Counted from the stretch's first letter, positions 26,772 through 36,329 are shown. The stretch is DNA of 64,000 bases from an uncultured Winogradskyella sp. (GCF_947498345.1 NZ_CANMJY010000005.1:62001-126000), one strand, 5' to 3'. A program made the numbers and translations. Notes: generated by a model from the letters alone, not told the origin.

Positions 26772-27684
26772 AGAGTTCTGAAGGTTTAATAACTTGAAAT
26801 CCTTTATCAAAACCCATCCATAATGTTTGGTTTACATCTTCGATGATCGTGTGCACCACATTGCATTTTAATATTGAATTTTCTGCGTTGAATTGTTTCC
26901 AGGTTTGTTGAGCATACACAAAAACACCATGACCTTCTGTGGCAAATACAACCGACTCATCTTGAGATTCCAATTGTGGAATCAAAGCAAATCCTTTTTC
27001 GATAATTGTAAATGTGTGTGTGTTTATATTTAGCAAAATTGCTCCTGTAGAGGTACCAATCCATAGGTTTCCGTTTTTGAGTTTTAAGAGCTTTCTGCAG
27101 TTTACTCCTTCTAAAAAATAATGCCATTTGCCTTTATCATCAACCATATTTAATCCGCCTTTTCTGGTGGCAAACCAAAACTGCCCTAATGTATCTTTCT
27201 TAGCATCATGAACCACCTGATGTTTTAATCCGTTTGTAGCATTAAACTTTTTTATGCCCTTTTCGGAAATACAATCGGTACCTCTATTTCCTGAAAAGCA
27301 AATGGTATCATCATCTGCTTTTGATATTGAAAAAATAACACTACTGCTTACACCATCATGTTCGGTTAAAATGTTTACTGCATCGTTCTTAAATTTCATA
27401 ACACCTCTTGCAGAAAACCAAATACTACCATCTTCGTCTTCTAAAGCTGAAATAAACCCTGATAATACTGATGTATTAGTGCTAATCATTTTTTGAAGCT
27501 GACCATCTTTTAATCTATAAATACCATCAGACTTGGTACTTAACCAAATGTTATGTTTACTGTCTTCAAAAAGACTTCTAATTTCTTTTGCGTGGATGCT
27601 ATCCATTGATTGATTAACAAACTGAACATTTTGTGACAACACAAATGGACTTATCAATAAACAGATGATGATTAGTGATTTCAT
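26761..27684 (-). CDS. Secreted two-component-regulator-type beta-propeller protein
   Basis: A 307-residue exported protein (signal cut near VLSQ, residue 18) made of Reg_prop-type repeats: IRSLFEDSKHNIWLSTKSDGIYRL, ISALEDEDGSIWFSARG, DAKKDTLGQFWFATRKGGLN, KLKNGNLWIGTSTGAILL and VHTIIEDVNQTLWMGFDKGF. Such blades form the sensor propellers of hybrid two-component systems, but here there is no kinase, only the propeller. It probably acts as a periplasmic or surface binding protein. The YciI gene overlaps its 3' end. Confidence 0.78.
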   Translation of the reverse strand: MKSLIIICLLISPFVLSQNVQFVNQSMDSIHAKEIRSLFEDSKHNIWLSTKSDGIYRLKDGQLQKMISTNTSVLSGFISALEDEDGSIWFSARGVMKFKNDAVNILTEHDGVSSSVIFSISKADDDTICFSGNRGTDCISEKGIKKFNATNGLKHQVVHDAKKDTLGQFWFATRKGGLNMVDDKGKWHYFLEGVNCRKLLKLKNGNLWIGTSTGAILLNINTHTFTIIEKGFALIPQLESQDESVVFATEGHGVFVYAQQTWKQFNAENSILKCNVVHTIIEDVNQTLWMGFDKGFQVIKPSELYGN

Positions 27685-27832
27685 GATATATAGTTTTATA
27701 ACGAAAACTAAATGTAAAAAAAAGTAATATTTTTTATGACTGAATTTTCAACACTAACTTATAAACGAACACTAATTTGCAGTAAGCGAAGTTAAAAAAA
27801 CTATAAAAGTGTTGCATAAAACAGTCTTAATC

Positions 27833-28693
27833 TCAATTTGAAGGTACCCATTCTGGTTCACCATGATAAGCTTCTACTGTAGTAATTTGTTCTTCATTTT
27901 TACCATCAATGTTTATAGTATAAAGATGGTGCTTCCCATTTCGCTTAGCATGAAACACTATTTTTTTTCCATCTGGGGACACATCAATTTCTTGATAAAA
28001 ATTAATATCGCTTGTTATTTGATTTATATTTTTTGTGTTGATATTTACTGAAAAAATATCATTGCGCTCATTATCCCTTTCATCAGAATAATGATATGTG
28101 TAAACAATTGTTTTAGAATCTGGCATCCAACTAGTATATTTTTCACTTTTCTCAGAGTTGGTCAATCTATGTGTCGATTTGGTATCTATGTGATATACGT
28201 ATAGTTCATTATTACCTTCTCTGTCAGAAATAAAACTGAAAGATTTGCCATCTGGTGACCAATCTGGCCGACCATTGTATGACGGATTAGATATAAGAAG
28301 CTTATTAGTTTCCGCATTCAAATCAAAAACACCTATATACCTGTTGTTATTGTCCTTGAGTGTGTAGAGCACTTTTGTAGCATCTGGAGAAAGTATAAAC
28401 TCTTCCATTTTCTTCGTATCCAATTTCTTTGAAATACCACTCCTATCAACGGCCTTAATAGAAAACTTTTTTAACGTATCATTAGAATTGTATATAATGG
28501 CGTTAAGTTTCTCGTTCCATTTTGGTGACCAGTCCCAGCCTTTATTTGAGGTAAGTTGTTTTTTATTCTCTCCATTTTGATCAATGATGAAAATATCAAA
28601 GTTACCAGATTGATTAGATAAATACACAATGCTATTTTGACCATAAAAAATTGCACTTATAAATAAAAATGCTACAAGTTTGAAGTATTTCAT
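27833..28693 (-). CDS. TolB-like (PD40/WD40-type) beta-propeller protein, exported
   Basis: A 286-residue protein with a signal peptide (cut near FYGQ, residue 19) and TolB-like PD40 repeats: IVYLSNQSGNFDIFIIDQNGENKKQLTS, FILSPDATKVLYTLKDNNNRYI, RPDWSPDGKSFSFISDREGNNELYVY, TSWMPDSKTIVYTY and DVSPDGKKIVFHAKRNGKHHLYTI. The SPDGK-phi-x-F blade signature is clear. It is not TolB itself, since the N-terminal domain is missing, but a family member common in Bacteroidota envelopes. A 148-bp gap separates it from the Reg_prop gene. Confidence 0.82.
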   Translation of the reverse strand: MKYFKLVAFLFISAIFYGQNSIVYLSNQSGNFDIFIIDQNGENKKQLTSNKGWDWSPKWNEKLNAIIYNSNDTLKKFSIKAVDRSGISKKLDTKKMEEFILSPDATKVLYTLKDNNNRYIGVFDLNAETNKLLISNPSYNGRPDWSPDGKSFSFISDREGNNELYVYHIDTKSTHRLTNSEKSEKYTSWMPDSKTIVYTYHYSDERDNERNDIFSVNINTKNINQITSDINFYQEIDVSPDGKKIVFHAKRNGKHHLYTINIDGKNEEQITTVEAYHGEPEWVPSN

Positions 28694-28929
28694 ATTTGAT
28701 ATCTTAATAGTTTAACATGATACATTGAAAATAGCTATTATTTATCAAAAAGAATTAAGTTGAATTGTCTCAATTTATAAGCTGATATAAAAAAACACTA
28801 ATTCTACCTATAAACGTTTTATTGTACGGTAAAACGAAATCATTTAATAATAATTTCAATACATAATATATCTATATTTATAACTCATAGGAAGCAACTT
28901 TAATTTAACTATGAAAAAATGTTATATGT

Positions 28930-30054
28930 ATGGCTAGCGTTGACCTTTATAATTTATTAATTCTTTTTGCAGCTTTTAGTTGCTTTAATCTTGGGTTGTA
29001 CTACATTGTAAAATCTGTTAAAAATAAATCGAGGGGTTATATGGCCATAGGAACCTTTTTATTTTCAGTTTGCCTATTGTTTTCATATTACGAACTCTCA
29101 AACTTATTTATAAAATACCCTCAATTAATGTGGATTAATGGTCCTCTTTTATTCACAATAGGGCCATTTTTCTATTTACATGTAAAACGTAAAGTTACAT
29201 GGAAAGAAATAATACACTTTATTCCTTTTATAATTGTATTTATCTGGATTTTGCCTTTCTATATAAAATCCCCATCTGAAAAGTTAGACATTATAAAAAG
29301 TATTTATGTTTCTGGACAAAGGCCAGAAACTGAGATCATGCAATACTTATATGTTTTTCACATTGGCATCTATTGTTTGCTAGGCTATTTTATTTTAAAA
29401 AGAAAATCAGTCTTGTTTAGCTCATATGACTCAGATGACACCCAACACAAACTTAACAAAAGATCGCTAAACCTTTATTTACTGATTTCCATTATCTCAC
29501 TTATTAGCTTTTTGATTTGTCTAATTGCTCACTTTTATGGTGTTTATTATGGCTTAGTTGATAAGTTCACCATCTCATTATTAGTTTTATTGGTTCTTTT
29601 ACTTCAAGTATACTTTACATTCAAGGGGTATGATGAGAAGCTCGAAATTGAATTTGATAGTTTGCCTAAACAAAAACTGAATAACAATCACGTATTAAAG
29701 ACGGAAGAGTTTAAAAATTTGATGCTAGATTTAAATGAATTGATGGAAACCAAAAAACTTTATAGAAATCCTAACTTAAAAATAATCTCTGTGGCTGAAG
29801 AACTGAATGTTTCTATGCATCAACTATCTGCAGCAATAAATCAACAAAATGGTAATAATTTTTTTGACTACATCAATAAACTTAGAATAGAGGAATTGAA
29901 GACCACCCTTCTTGATGGCAGTAAAAAGAACCTTACTCTATTTGCAATCGCACGTGAATCGGGCTTTAAAAGTAATAGTTCTTTTTACAGGGTTTTCAAA
30001 AAATATGTTGGAGATACTCCTAAGCAATTTATTAAAAAAAATAAAACAACTTAA
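28930..30054 (+). CDS. Seven-transmembrane AraC-family transcriptional regulator
   Basis: A 374-residue regulator with seven hydrophobic helices (about residues 8-28, 37-57, 65-85, 93-112, 136-156, 180-205 and 213-232) followed by a cytoplasmic AraC-type HTH_18 domain (about 270-370; AEELNVSMHQLSAAINQQNG, then IARESGFKSNSSFYRVFKKYVGDTPKQF). This membrane-embedded type is frequent in Bacteroidota and probably senses a membrane or periplasmic signal. Its target is unknown. It is divergent from the TolB-like gene, separated by 236 bp. Confidence 0.85.
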   Translation: MASVDLYNLLILFAAFSCFNLGLYYIVKSVKNKSRGYMAIGTFLFSVCLLFSYYELSNLFIKYPQLMWINGPLLFTIGPFFYLHVKRKVTWKEIIHFIPFIIVFIWILPFYIKSPSEKLDIIKSIYVSGQRPETEIMQYLYVFHIGIYCLLGYFILKRKSVLFSSYDSDDTQHKLNKRSLNLYLLISIISLISFLICLIAHFYGVYYGLVDKFTISLLVLLVLLLQVYFTFKGYDEKLEIEFDSLPKQKLNNNHVLKTEEFKNLMLDLNELMETKKLYRNPNLKIISVAEELNVSMHQLSAAINQQNGNNFFDYINKLRIEELKTTLLDGSKKNLTLFAIARESGFKSNSSFYRVFKKYVGDTPKQFIKKNKTT

Positions 30055-30369
30055 CAGGGTTTATTTTGTTTTATAACTTGAAAAAACCTCACAAGTAGTC
30101 TACATTATTCTGTTGAAATAATTATTACCATTACCCAAAATATTAAAGCTCTCAATTTAATTGGTTGACTTTTTTATTCAAAAATAAAGTGCATTAGCAA
30201 CAAAACATCTTAGTGCTTAAATTTAAAAAGCAGAAATCAATATAAGATTCATTAAAAGGCTAGATTTTATACCAATTCCTAAGTTAGGACTCAACTGCCT
30301 CAAACTTTTCAATAAAAAAATTGAAACATTCCTAGGTTTGTACATGTTATACTTTAATTATTTAGAAAT
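30055..30369. other. Intergenic region before the FG-GAP/ASPIC gene
   Basis: AT-rich with no coding frame. It contains one short hairpin TTTCAAT / ATTGAAA (30307-30326) around an A6 loop and a TTTG at 30337-30340 that may be a -33 element, but no good -7 partner was found. No Crp/Fnr-type box was seen. Confidence 0.4.
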
Positions 30370-31917
30370 ATGAAAATCAAATCGAAAGCATATATCATTT
30401 GTACAATTGCTACTATCTCAATATATCAAATAGACGCGCAAAAATTTAAAGAAGTAAAAAACTCATCTATATCGGAGATAAACATAGAAGATTTTTGGAC
30501 AGGAGCTGCATGGATCGATATTGATCAAGATGATGATCTTGATTTGTTTATTGTAAATAGAATGCCTGGTAGACAGAAAAAATTCAACAAACTTTATGTA
30601 AATGAAAATGGGGTTTTAAAGAGAGAATTAAATTCTCCTCTTGTATCAGATGAAGGCTACTGGTTTAGCGTAACCTCAGGTGATTATAACCGAGATGGCT
30701 TAGTAGATATATATGTAGCTGGGTATCATGGTGCTCTATACAAAAATTTAGGTGACGGAAAGTTTGAAAGAATAAACAATGGAGTATTCGCAGATTCAAC
30801 ACTCTCTGGGATCTGTGCTGGATTTGGAGACTTTAACAATGATGGTGATTTGGATTTGTTAGTCACAAGACCTAATTGGCTAGAAGCGGCTACGTGGCAT
30901 GGCAAACCAACATCACCTCATTTGCTAATCAATCAAGGTGCTCCTAATTATGACTTTGAAAAAATTGAGACAACAGATATTAGCATCCCTGAAAAGGACA
31001 CTTACATGCACCCTACGTTATTTGACTTAGACGATGACAATGATTTGGATATATTTATAGGCATGGGCAGTGGTAAATCAAAAGTAGATTTAATGTACAA
31101 AAACACATTCTCCCAGAATGGAGAAATTGGTTTTAAAAGGTGGTTAGATATAGAAATCGCTAAGGCTCTTGTTGAAGGCAACCAATGGAGTTTTCATGAT
31201 ATTGATAATGATGGAGACTGGGATGCTCATATCACTAATTGGGCCACCGTAGTAGATGGGAAAAACCAACCGAGTCCAAACTTTTTATATAGGAACGATG
31301 GAGGCAAGTTTAAAAAAGTGAAAAACCAACCTATTGTAACAGATTCGGATATGACTACAACTTCTTTATGGGGAGATTTTGATAATGATGCAGATATTGA
31401 TGCCATAATGGTAAGCGATTCAACATATACATTACGGTATTATCAAAATGATGGTAAAGGAAACTTCACTAGAAAACAGGCTGGTGAATTAGGGAATATT
31501 GACAAACATCAAAGTGGAGGAACTGTTGGAGATTATGATAATGATGGCGATCTAGACTTGTTTGTTCCTGGGCCAGGAAAACATAGTTCTCTCTTAAAAA
31601 ATAACTTGTCCAACAAATATAATTGGATAAAGCTAAAATTAATAGGCAGCGATTCTAACACTAGCGCTATTGGTGCCAAAATTTGGTTAACCATAAAGCT
31701 AAAAGATGAAAGCATAACGCAAAGAAGAGTTGTGACTTCCTCAGACACCTTTTTTGGACACAATACTTTGGTTCAACATTTTGGACTAAATAGTGCAAAA
31801 AAAGTTAAAGAATTAAAAGTAAAATGGCCATCAGGACGATTGGAAACCTTCTTAAAGGTTTCGATTAATGAGTTAAACTCTATAAAAGAAGGCAGCGGAA
31901 ATCCATTGATAGATTAA
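30370..31917 (+). CDS. Exported FG-GAP/VCBS repeat protein with ASPIC/UnbV domain (CRTAC1-like)
   Basis: A 515-residue protein with a signal peptide (cut near IDAQ, residue 23). It carries repeated calcium-binding Asp-rich motifs: DIDQDDDLDLFIV, DYNRDGLVDIYVA, DFNNDGDLDLLVT, DLDDDNDLDIFIG, DIDNDGDWDAHI, DFDNDADIDAIMV and DYDNDGDLDLFV. This makes an integrin-like beta-propeller of about seven blades. The C-terminus (RRVVTSSDTFFGHNTLVQHFGL ... KVKWPSGRLETF) is the ASPIC/UnbV domain of CRTAC1-type proteins. Function in bacteria is mostly unknown; an extracellular adhesive or binding role is plausible. It has no same-strand neighbour nearby. Confidence 0.85.
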   Translation: MKIKSKAYIICTIATISIYQIDAQKFKEVKNSSISEINIEDFWTGAAWIDIDQDDDLDLFIVNRMPGRQKKFNKLYVNENGVLKRELNSPLVSDEGYWFSVTSGDYNRDGLVDIYVAGYHGALYKNLGDGKFERINNGVFADSTLSGICAGFGDFNNDGDLDLLVTRPNWLEAATWHGKPTSPHLLINQGAPNYDFEKIETTDISIPEKDTYMHPTLFDLDDDNDLDIFIGMGSGKSKVDLMYKNTFSQNGEIGFKRWLDIEIAKALVEGNQWSFHDIDNDGDWDAHITNWATVVDGKNQPSPNFLYRNDGGKFKKVKNQPIVTDSDMTTTSLWGDFDNDADIDAIMVSDSTYTLRYYQNDGKGNFTRKQAGELGNIDKHQSGGTVGDYDNDGDLDLFVPGPGKHSSLLKNNLSNKYNWIKLKLIGSDSNTSAIGAKIWLTIKLKDESITQRRVVTSSDTFFGHNTLVQHFGLNSAKKVKELKVKWPSGRLETFLKVSINELNSIKEGSGNPLID

Positions 31918-32148
31918 TTTTTCGGTATACTAAGACTTTATACATGCATTATTATATCTAGCAAATTTACTTTTTATAGCTTGAAAGCTGTTAATTCATA
32001 TCTAACTCAAAATAGGATACAGTTACTTCCCGTTACAGAAAATAATATTATAGAGCTCTTAAGACATAAAACTCTATAAATACAAACTTGGTACAATTAA
32101 AGTTAACAGGTCAAGGAAAACAAAAGTTAGATCTTGTGAATTATAAGA

Positions 32149-32191
32149 TGAGCAATGTCATTTCATGGCTTTTGTAGAATAGATAGATTTA
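32149..32191 (+). promoter_or_regulatory. Crp/Fnr-type box plus -7 element, D-lactate dehydrogenase promoter
   Basis: Dyad TGAGCAATGTCA (32149-32160, followed by TT) and -7 TAGATTTA (32184-32191), start-to-start 35 bp. Expected transcription start is about 32198, leaving an 18-base leader before ATG 32216. The left half-site TGAG is the weakest of the set. Confidence 0.7.
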
Positions 32192-32215
32192 CAATATCTA
32201 ATAATATATAAAGCC

Positions 32216-33214
32216 ATGAAAATACTAGTCTACAGTTCTAAAAATTTTGAAATCCCCTATATAGAAGAAGCTAACCGTAAGAAACACCAACTAACTTTTA
32301 CAAAAGAAGTTTTATCTTCTAAAACTGCAATAAAAGCTATAGGTTATGATGCCGTATCTATTTTTTCGGCTGATGAGGCCTGCTTTATAACTATTGAAAA
32401 ACTCAAAGAGTTTGGTGTAAAATATATCACTCTCCGCTCAGCAGGGTATGATAATGTTAATCTAAGAGCTGCTTTAAGATCAGATATTAGAGTCGCTAAT
32501 GTTCCTGAGTATTCCCCTAATACAATAGCAGAACACGCCGTGGCTTTATTACTAGCTTTGAATAGAAAATTGATAGAATCTAATGATCGTATAAATCGCT
32601 ACAACTTTAACCTGGATCATTTAATTGGGTTTGATTTAAACAAAAAAACCGTAGGCATTATTGGTACTGGTAGAATCGGAACAGTGATGAGTAAAATAAT
32701 GCATGGTTTTGGTTGCAAACTTCTCGGTTATGATATTGAACATAATGCAGAATTGGTAAAAAACTATGGTATGACTTATGCTTCACTGAATGACCTATGT
32801 GCTGAGTCTGATATAATTTCATTACATGTTCCATTAAATACAGAAACTCATGAGCTTATTAATAAAGATTTGATTGATAAAATGAAAGATGGAATGATCC
32901 TTATTAATACTGCAAGAGGTTCTATTATAAATACCAAAGCCGTTATTGAAGGGTTAAAAAATGGAAAAATAAGTGCTTTAGGAATTGATGTCTATGAAAA
33001 TGAAAAAGGAATTTTCTTTAAAGACCATTCAAGAGACATACCAAAAGACAATAACTTAATGATTTTAAATGCAATGCCCAATGTTCTTATAACTGGTCAC
33101 CATGCATTTCTAACGGATGAAGCCTTAACAAATATAGCTGAAACAACCATAATTAACCTAGATAGTTGGGCTTCTGGAAAAGAAAGTGAAAATGAACTTA
33201 CAGAAATAAACTAA
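32216..33214 (+). CDS. ldhA: D-lactate dehydrogenase (D-2-hydroxyacid dehydrogenase family)
   Basis: NAD-dependent enzyme expected to reduce pyruvate to D-lactate, regenerating NAD+ when respiration is limited. The 332-residue protein has the NAD-binding GTGRIG (about residues 150-155, VGIIGTGRIGTVMSKI), catalytic Arg234 in NTARG, catalytic Glu in DVYENEKG (Glu263) and catalytic His in GHHAFLT (His295 or His296). The FFKDHSR segment after DVYENEKG is typical of the fermentative LdhA group rather than of glycerate dehydrogenases. A Crp/Fnr-type box lies upstream, matching a role under oxygen limitation. Confidence 0.87.
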   Translation: MKILVYSSKNFEIPYIEEANRKKHQLTFTKEVLSSKTAIKAIGYDAVSIFSADEACFITIEKLKEFGVKYITLRSAGYDNVNLRAALRSDIRVANVPEYSPNTIAEHAVALLLALNRKLIESNDRINRYNFNLDHLIGFDLNKKTVGIIGTGRIGTVMSKIMHGFGCKLLGYDIEHNAELVKNYGMTYASLNDLCAESDIISLHVPLNTETHELINKDLIDKMKDGMILINTARGSIINTKAVIEGLKNGKISALGIDVYENEKGIFFKDHSRDIPKDNNLMILNAMPNVLITGHHAFLTDEALTNIAETTIINLDSWASGKESENELTEIN

Positions 33215-33260
33215 AATCATAATTACCTGAATTTAAACAATATAATCATGTATATATAAG

Positions 33261-33303
33261 TGATGATTATCATTTTTAACGGCTATAAAATCTCATACTT
33301 TTG
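33261..33303 (+). promoter_or_regulatory. Crp/Fnr-type box plus -7 element, Mla-like operon promoter
   Basis: Dyad TGATGATTATCA (33261-33272, followed by TT) and a full-consensus -7 TACTTTTG (33296-33303), start-to-start 35 bp. The predicted transcription start, about 33310, lies after the upstream ATG at 33305, so translation must begin at 33323. Confidence 0.8.
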
Positions 33304-33322
33304 AATGAGTTCATCATGTATA

Positions 33323-34105
33323 ATGTTAGTCTTAACAAACATAAAAACGCAATTAAAATCCTTTTTATTAGAGATAGGTGAACTATCATATTTTACATCC
33401 AGATTTTTTAAGGAAGCTTTTAAACGTCCCTTTGAAATAAAAGAGCTATTACGCCAATGTTATTTAATGGGCAACCGTTCATTACTATTAGTAGGCGTTA
33501 CAGGTTTTATTATTGGATTGGTACTCACCTTACAAACTAGACCAACACTAATAGAGTTTGGCGCAGTATCCTGGATGCCGTCTATGGTTGGTATTTCTAT
33601 AGTAAGAGAAATAGGACCAATAATTACTGCCTTAGTTTGTGCTGGTAAAATTGGTTCGGGTATAGGTGCAGAATTAGGTTCTATGCGTGTTACTGAGCAA
33701 ATTGATGCTATGGAAGTATCTGGAACTAATCCGTTTAAATATCTGGTGGTAACACGTGTTTTGGCAACAACCTTAATGCTACCCTTACTTGTTATTATTG
33801 GTGATGCTATTGCATTGTATGGCTCTTTTCTGGTAGAAAATTTAAAAGGGAATGTTTCTTTTACTTTATTCTTTAATCAAGTATTTAACTCTCTAGAGTT
33901 TGGTGACATAATCCCGGCAACCATTAAATCCTTTTTCTTTGGATTTGCTATAGGTATTGTCGGATGCTTTAAAGGGTATTATTGTAAAAAAGGAACAGCT
34001 GGTGTCGGTAAAGCTGCAAATACAGCTGTGGTCTTTACATCTTTACTTCTTTTTATTATTGATTTTATTGCCGTTTTTGTTACTGATATTTTTTATGATT
34101 TATGA
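33323..34105 (+). CDS. MlaE-family ABC transporter permease
   Basis: Inner-membrane permease of an MCE/Mla-type phospholipid transporter. From ATG at 33323 it has 260 residues (MLVLTNIKTQLKSFLLEIGEL); the ATG at 33305 would lie upstream of the predicted transcription start. MlaE hallmarks: VTGFIIGLVLTLQTRPTLIEFGA, REIGPIITALVCAGKIGSGIGAELGSMRVTEQIDAMEVSGTNPFKYLVVTRVLA and five to six hydrophobic helices. It overlaps the ATPase gene by 4 bp and is the first gene of a three-gene operon behind a Crp/Fnr-type box. Confidence 0.9.
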   Translation: MLVLTNIKTQLKSFLLEIGELSYFTSRFFKEAFKRPFEIKELLRQCYLMGNRSLLLVGVTGFIIGLVLTLQTRPTLIEFGAVSWMPSMVGISIVREIGPIITALVCAGKIGSGIGAELGSMRVTEQIDAMEVSGTNPFKYLVVTRVLATTLMLPLLVIIGDAIALYGSFLVENLKGNVSFTLFFNQVFNSLEFGDIIPATIKSFFFGFAIGIVGCFKGYYCKKGTAGVGKAANTAVVFTSLLLFIIDFIAVFVTDIFYDL

Positions 34106-34884
34106 AAGATGAACAACATATAGTGACCCATTTTAAGAATATGAAACAACAACCTGTTGTTCTTCAAATTAAAGATTTATATAAGAGCTTTGGCAATAAT
34201 CATGTGCTTAATGGGTTCAACATGATCTTGCATAAAGGTGAAAATTTGGTCATTATGGGAAAATCGGGCTCTGGAAAATCAGTAATGATAAAATGTTTGG
34301 TTGGTTTAATGGAAGCTGATAAAGGTATAATTACTGTAATGGGTAATGACATTACGACCTTAAATCAAGAAAGCTTAGATATTCTTAGAGCAGATATCGG
34401 ATTTTTGTTTCAAGGTAGTGCTCTATACGATTCTATGACCGTAAGAGAAAATTTAGAGTTTCCTTTAAGACGTCATACCAAAAAATTTGACAAAGACATT
34501 GATACTGAAAAGCTTGTTGTAGAAGCCTTGGGAAATGTTGGGCTAGCAGATGCCATAGATTTAATGCCTTCTGAACTTTCGGGTGGTATGAAACGTCGTG
34601 TAGCATTAGCACGCACATTGATATTAAAGCCTAAAATTATTTTGTACGACGAACCAACAAGTGGTTTAGACCCAATTACAGCTAAGGAAATCATCATCTT
34701 AATGAAAGATATTCAAACAAAATACAATACTTCATCACTTATTATTACACACGATGTGGATTGCGCAAGAGTAATTTCGGATAGAATGATATTACTTATA
34801 GACGGGATAGATTACGCTGTTGGTACTTATAAAGAACTATCAGCATCAGATGACCCAAAAATTAAAGCATTTTTTAAACATTAA
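34102..34884 (+). CDS. MlaF-type ABC transporter ATP-binding protein
   Basis: ATPase of the MCE/Mla-like lipid transporter, 260 residues. Walker A GKSGSGKSV, Q-loop in FLFQGSALYDSMTV, signature LSGGMKRRVALARTL, Walker B KIILYDEPTSGLDP and switch His in LIITHDVDCAR. The LSGGMKRR signature and the FQGSALYDSMTV stretch mark the MlaF/Ttg2A branch. ATG overlaps the permease stop by 4 bp. An N-terminal extension of 13-14 residues precedes the usual start; Met15 (34144) is an alternative start. Confidence 0.92.
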   Translation: MKDEQHIVTHFKNMKQQPVVLQIKDLYKSFGNNHVLNGFNMILHKGENLVIMGKSGSGKSVMIKCLVGLMEADKGIITVMGNDITTLNQESLDILRADIGFLFQGSALYDSMTVRENLEFPLRRHTKKFDKDIDTEKLVVEALGNVGLADAIDLMPSELSGGMKRRVALARTLILKPKIILYDEPTSGLDPITAKEIIILMKDIQTKYNTSSLIITHDVDCARVISDRMILLIDGIDYAVGTYKELSASDDPKIKAFFKH

Positions 34885-34886
34885 TT

Positions 34887-35885
34887 ATGAAGAATACAAA
34901 CTCACAAAAAATTCGTTTAGGACTCTTTGTTATTATAAGTACTATTCTATTTATAGTGGCTGTTTACCTCATTGGTCAGCGTCAAGATATGTTTAGAAAA
35001 ACATTTACTATAAGTTCTTATTTTCAAAATGCAAATGGTCTACAAAAAGGAAATAACGTACGCTACTCTGGTATTGATATAGGAACGGTTAAGGATATTA
35101 CCATGATAAATGATTCTACTATAAAAATAGATATGAAGATTGATGAGAAGATAATCACTCATATTAAAAAAGATGCTATAGCTACAATAGGCTCTGATGG
35201 TTTGGTTGGTAATATGATAGTAAATATTGTACCTGGTAAAGGTATTGAAGGCCCAATAAGTAATGGAGATATTATTGAATCTTTCAGTAAGATTGGGGCT
35301 GATGATATATTAAGTACTTTAAGTGTGAGCTCAGAAAATGCTGCAATTTTAACCTCAGATTTACTAAAAATAACAACAGCCATGTTAGAAGGAGACGGAA
35401 CCGTTGGTTTGTTATTAAATGATACTATTATGGCACAAGACCTTAAACAATCTGTAAATAACTTGAAAATGGCAAGTCGAGGTGCTACTAATACAATTAA
35501 TGAATTAAATACCATTATTTCATCAATCAAATCAAACGACGATACTGTTCTAGGGATGATCTTAAACGATACTATTTCTGGAAGTCAATTAAAAACCGTT
35601 GTAAGTAATTTAGAAGCTTCCAGTAATGAAATTGATAGCGTTTTAAATAATATAAATAAAGTCGTTAACGAATTTGCTACAAGTGATGGGGCATACAACT
35701 ATATTGTTAACGACACCTCTTTGGTTAATAGTCTAAAATCTACATTAAAAAACATTAATGAAGGAACTGATAAATTTAATCAGAATATGGAAGCTTTAAA
35801 ACACAATTTTTTAACGCGTGGCTATTTTAGAAAATTGGAACGTCAAGAAAAGAAAGAAGCAAAAAAGACTGAAAAAACAAACTGA
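34887..35885 (+). CDS. MlaD-family (MCE domain) substrate-binding protein
   Basis: Membrane-anchored MCE protein of the same transporter, 332 residues. One N-terminal helix (IRLGLFVIISTILFIVAVYLIG, about residues 9-30), then an MCE domain (about 38-115; FQNANGLQKGNNVRYSGIDIGTVKDI), then long amphipathic helical repeats with VGLLLNDTIMAQDLKQSVNNL and LGMILNDTISGSQLKTVVSNL, and a Lys/Glu-rich tail. MCE rings shuttle phospholipids between inner and outer membranes. Two bp after the ATPase gene; ends in a convergent hairpin. Confidence 0.9.
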   Translation: MKNTNSQKIRLGLFVIISTILFIVAVYLIGQRQDMFRKTFTISSYFQNANGLQKGNNVRYSGIDIGTVKDITMINDSTIKIDMKIDEKIITHIKKDAIATIGSDGLVGNMIVNIVPGKGIEGPISNGDIIESFSKIGADDILSTLSVSSENAAILTSDLLKITTAMLEGDGTVGLLLNDTIMAQDLKQSVNNLKMASRGATNTINELNTIISSIKSNDDTVLGMILNDTISGSQLKTVVSNLEASSNEIDSVLNNINKVVNEFATSDGAYNYIVNDTSLVNSLKSTLKNINEGTDKFNQNMEALKHNFLTRGYFRKLERQEKKEAKKTEKTN

Positions 35886-35918
35886 GCAACCTAAATAATA
35901 ATTTGTGCTGCTCAGTTT
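35879..35918. terminator. Hairpin between convergent Mla-like and GerW operons
   Basis: A 10-bp perfect stem AAACTGAGCA / TGCTCAGTTT with a 20-base loop. The left arm includes the stop codon of the MCE gene. A T-run follows on the plus strand. Likely acts as the terminator for the lipid-transport operon. Confidence 0.6.
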
Positions 35919-35947
35919 TGAAATTCAGATTTTAATTATTACAATTT

Positions 35948-36316
35948 CTAGTTCGCCATAGCTTCTTTATTTTTATTTGCTGCTAGCTTTTCAATTAAGT
36001 CTGGTACTTTTTCAAAAGCAGCAGATAATCCGTGAGCTTTACCAGCTTCAATAAAAGAAATTTCGTCTTCTCTAGTTACTAAAAATCCAAGAGGTTCTAT
36101 ACCAACTCCAGCCCCTGCACCTATGCCTTCACCTTTTTTGCCTTTAGATTCAGAACCTTCTCCTCCACCAGAACCAAATCCCATGCCTACCTTAATAACA
36201 GGCACACATTTAAATTCGCCTAGTTGAAATTCTTCGCCAATAACTGTTTTCGCATTGGCTTCGGCTTTCATAAAATCTGTGATTTTCCCTAATAATTCTT
36301 CTAAATGTAATTCCAT
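35948..36316 (-). CDS. GerW/YtfJ-family protein
   Basis: A 122-residue protein of the GerW family (named for spore germination in Bacillus, where it partners YtfI). N-terminal helix LEELLGKITDFMKAEANAKTVIGE, then strands with VPVIKVGMGFGSGGG and a Gly-rich linker, then AGVGIEPLGFLVTREDEI. Flavobacteria do not sporulate, so the role is probably broader envelope physiology. It lies 13 bp after a DUF2953-like membrane gene on the same strand, matching the ytfI-ytfJ pairing of Firmicutes. Confidence 0.8.
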   Translation of the reverse strand: MELHLEELLGKITDFMKAEANAKTVIGEEFQLGEFKCVPVIKVGMGFGSGGGEGSESKGKKGEGIGAGAGVGIEPLGFLVTREDEISFIEAGKAHGLSAAFEKVPDLIEKLAANKNKEAMAN

Positions 36317-36329
36317 AATTTATAGTTTT

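Noticed and set aside
26772..26810. N-terminal extension of the YciI protein
   Set aside because: It encodes the antiparallel end of the propeller gene in another frame; the family starts at METNLFINY.
33305..33322. Upstream ATG of the MlaE permease
   Set aside because: It lies before the predicted transcription start set by TACTTTTG at 33296-33303.
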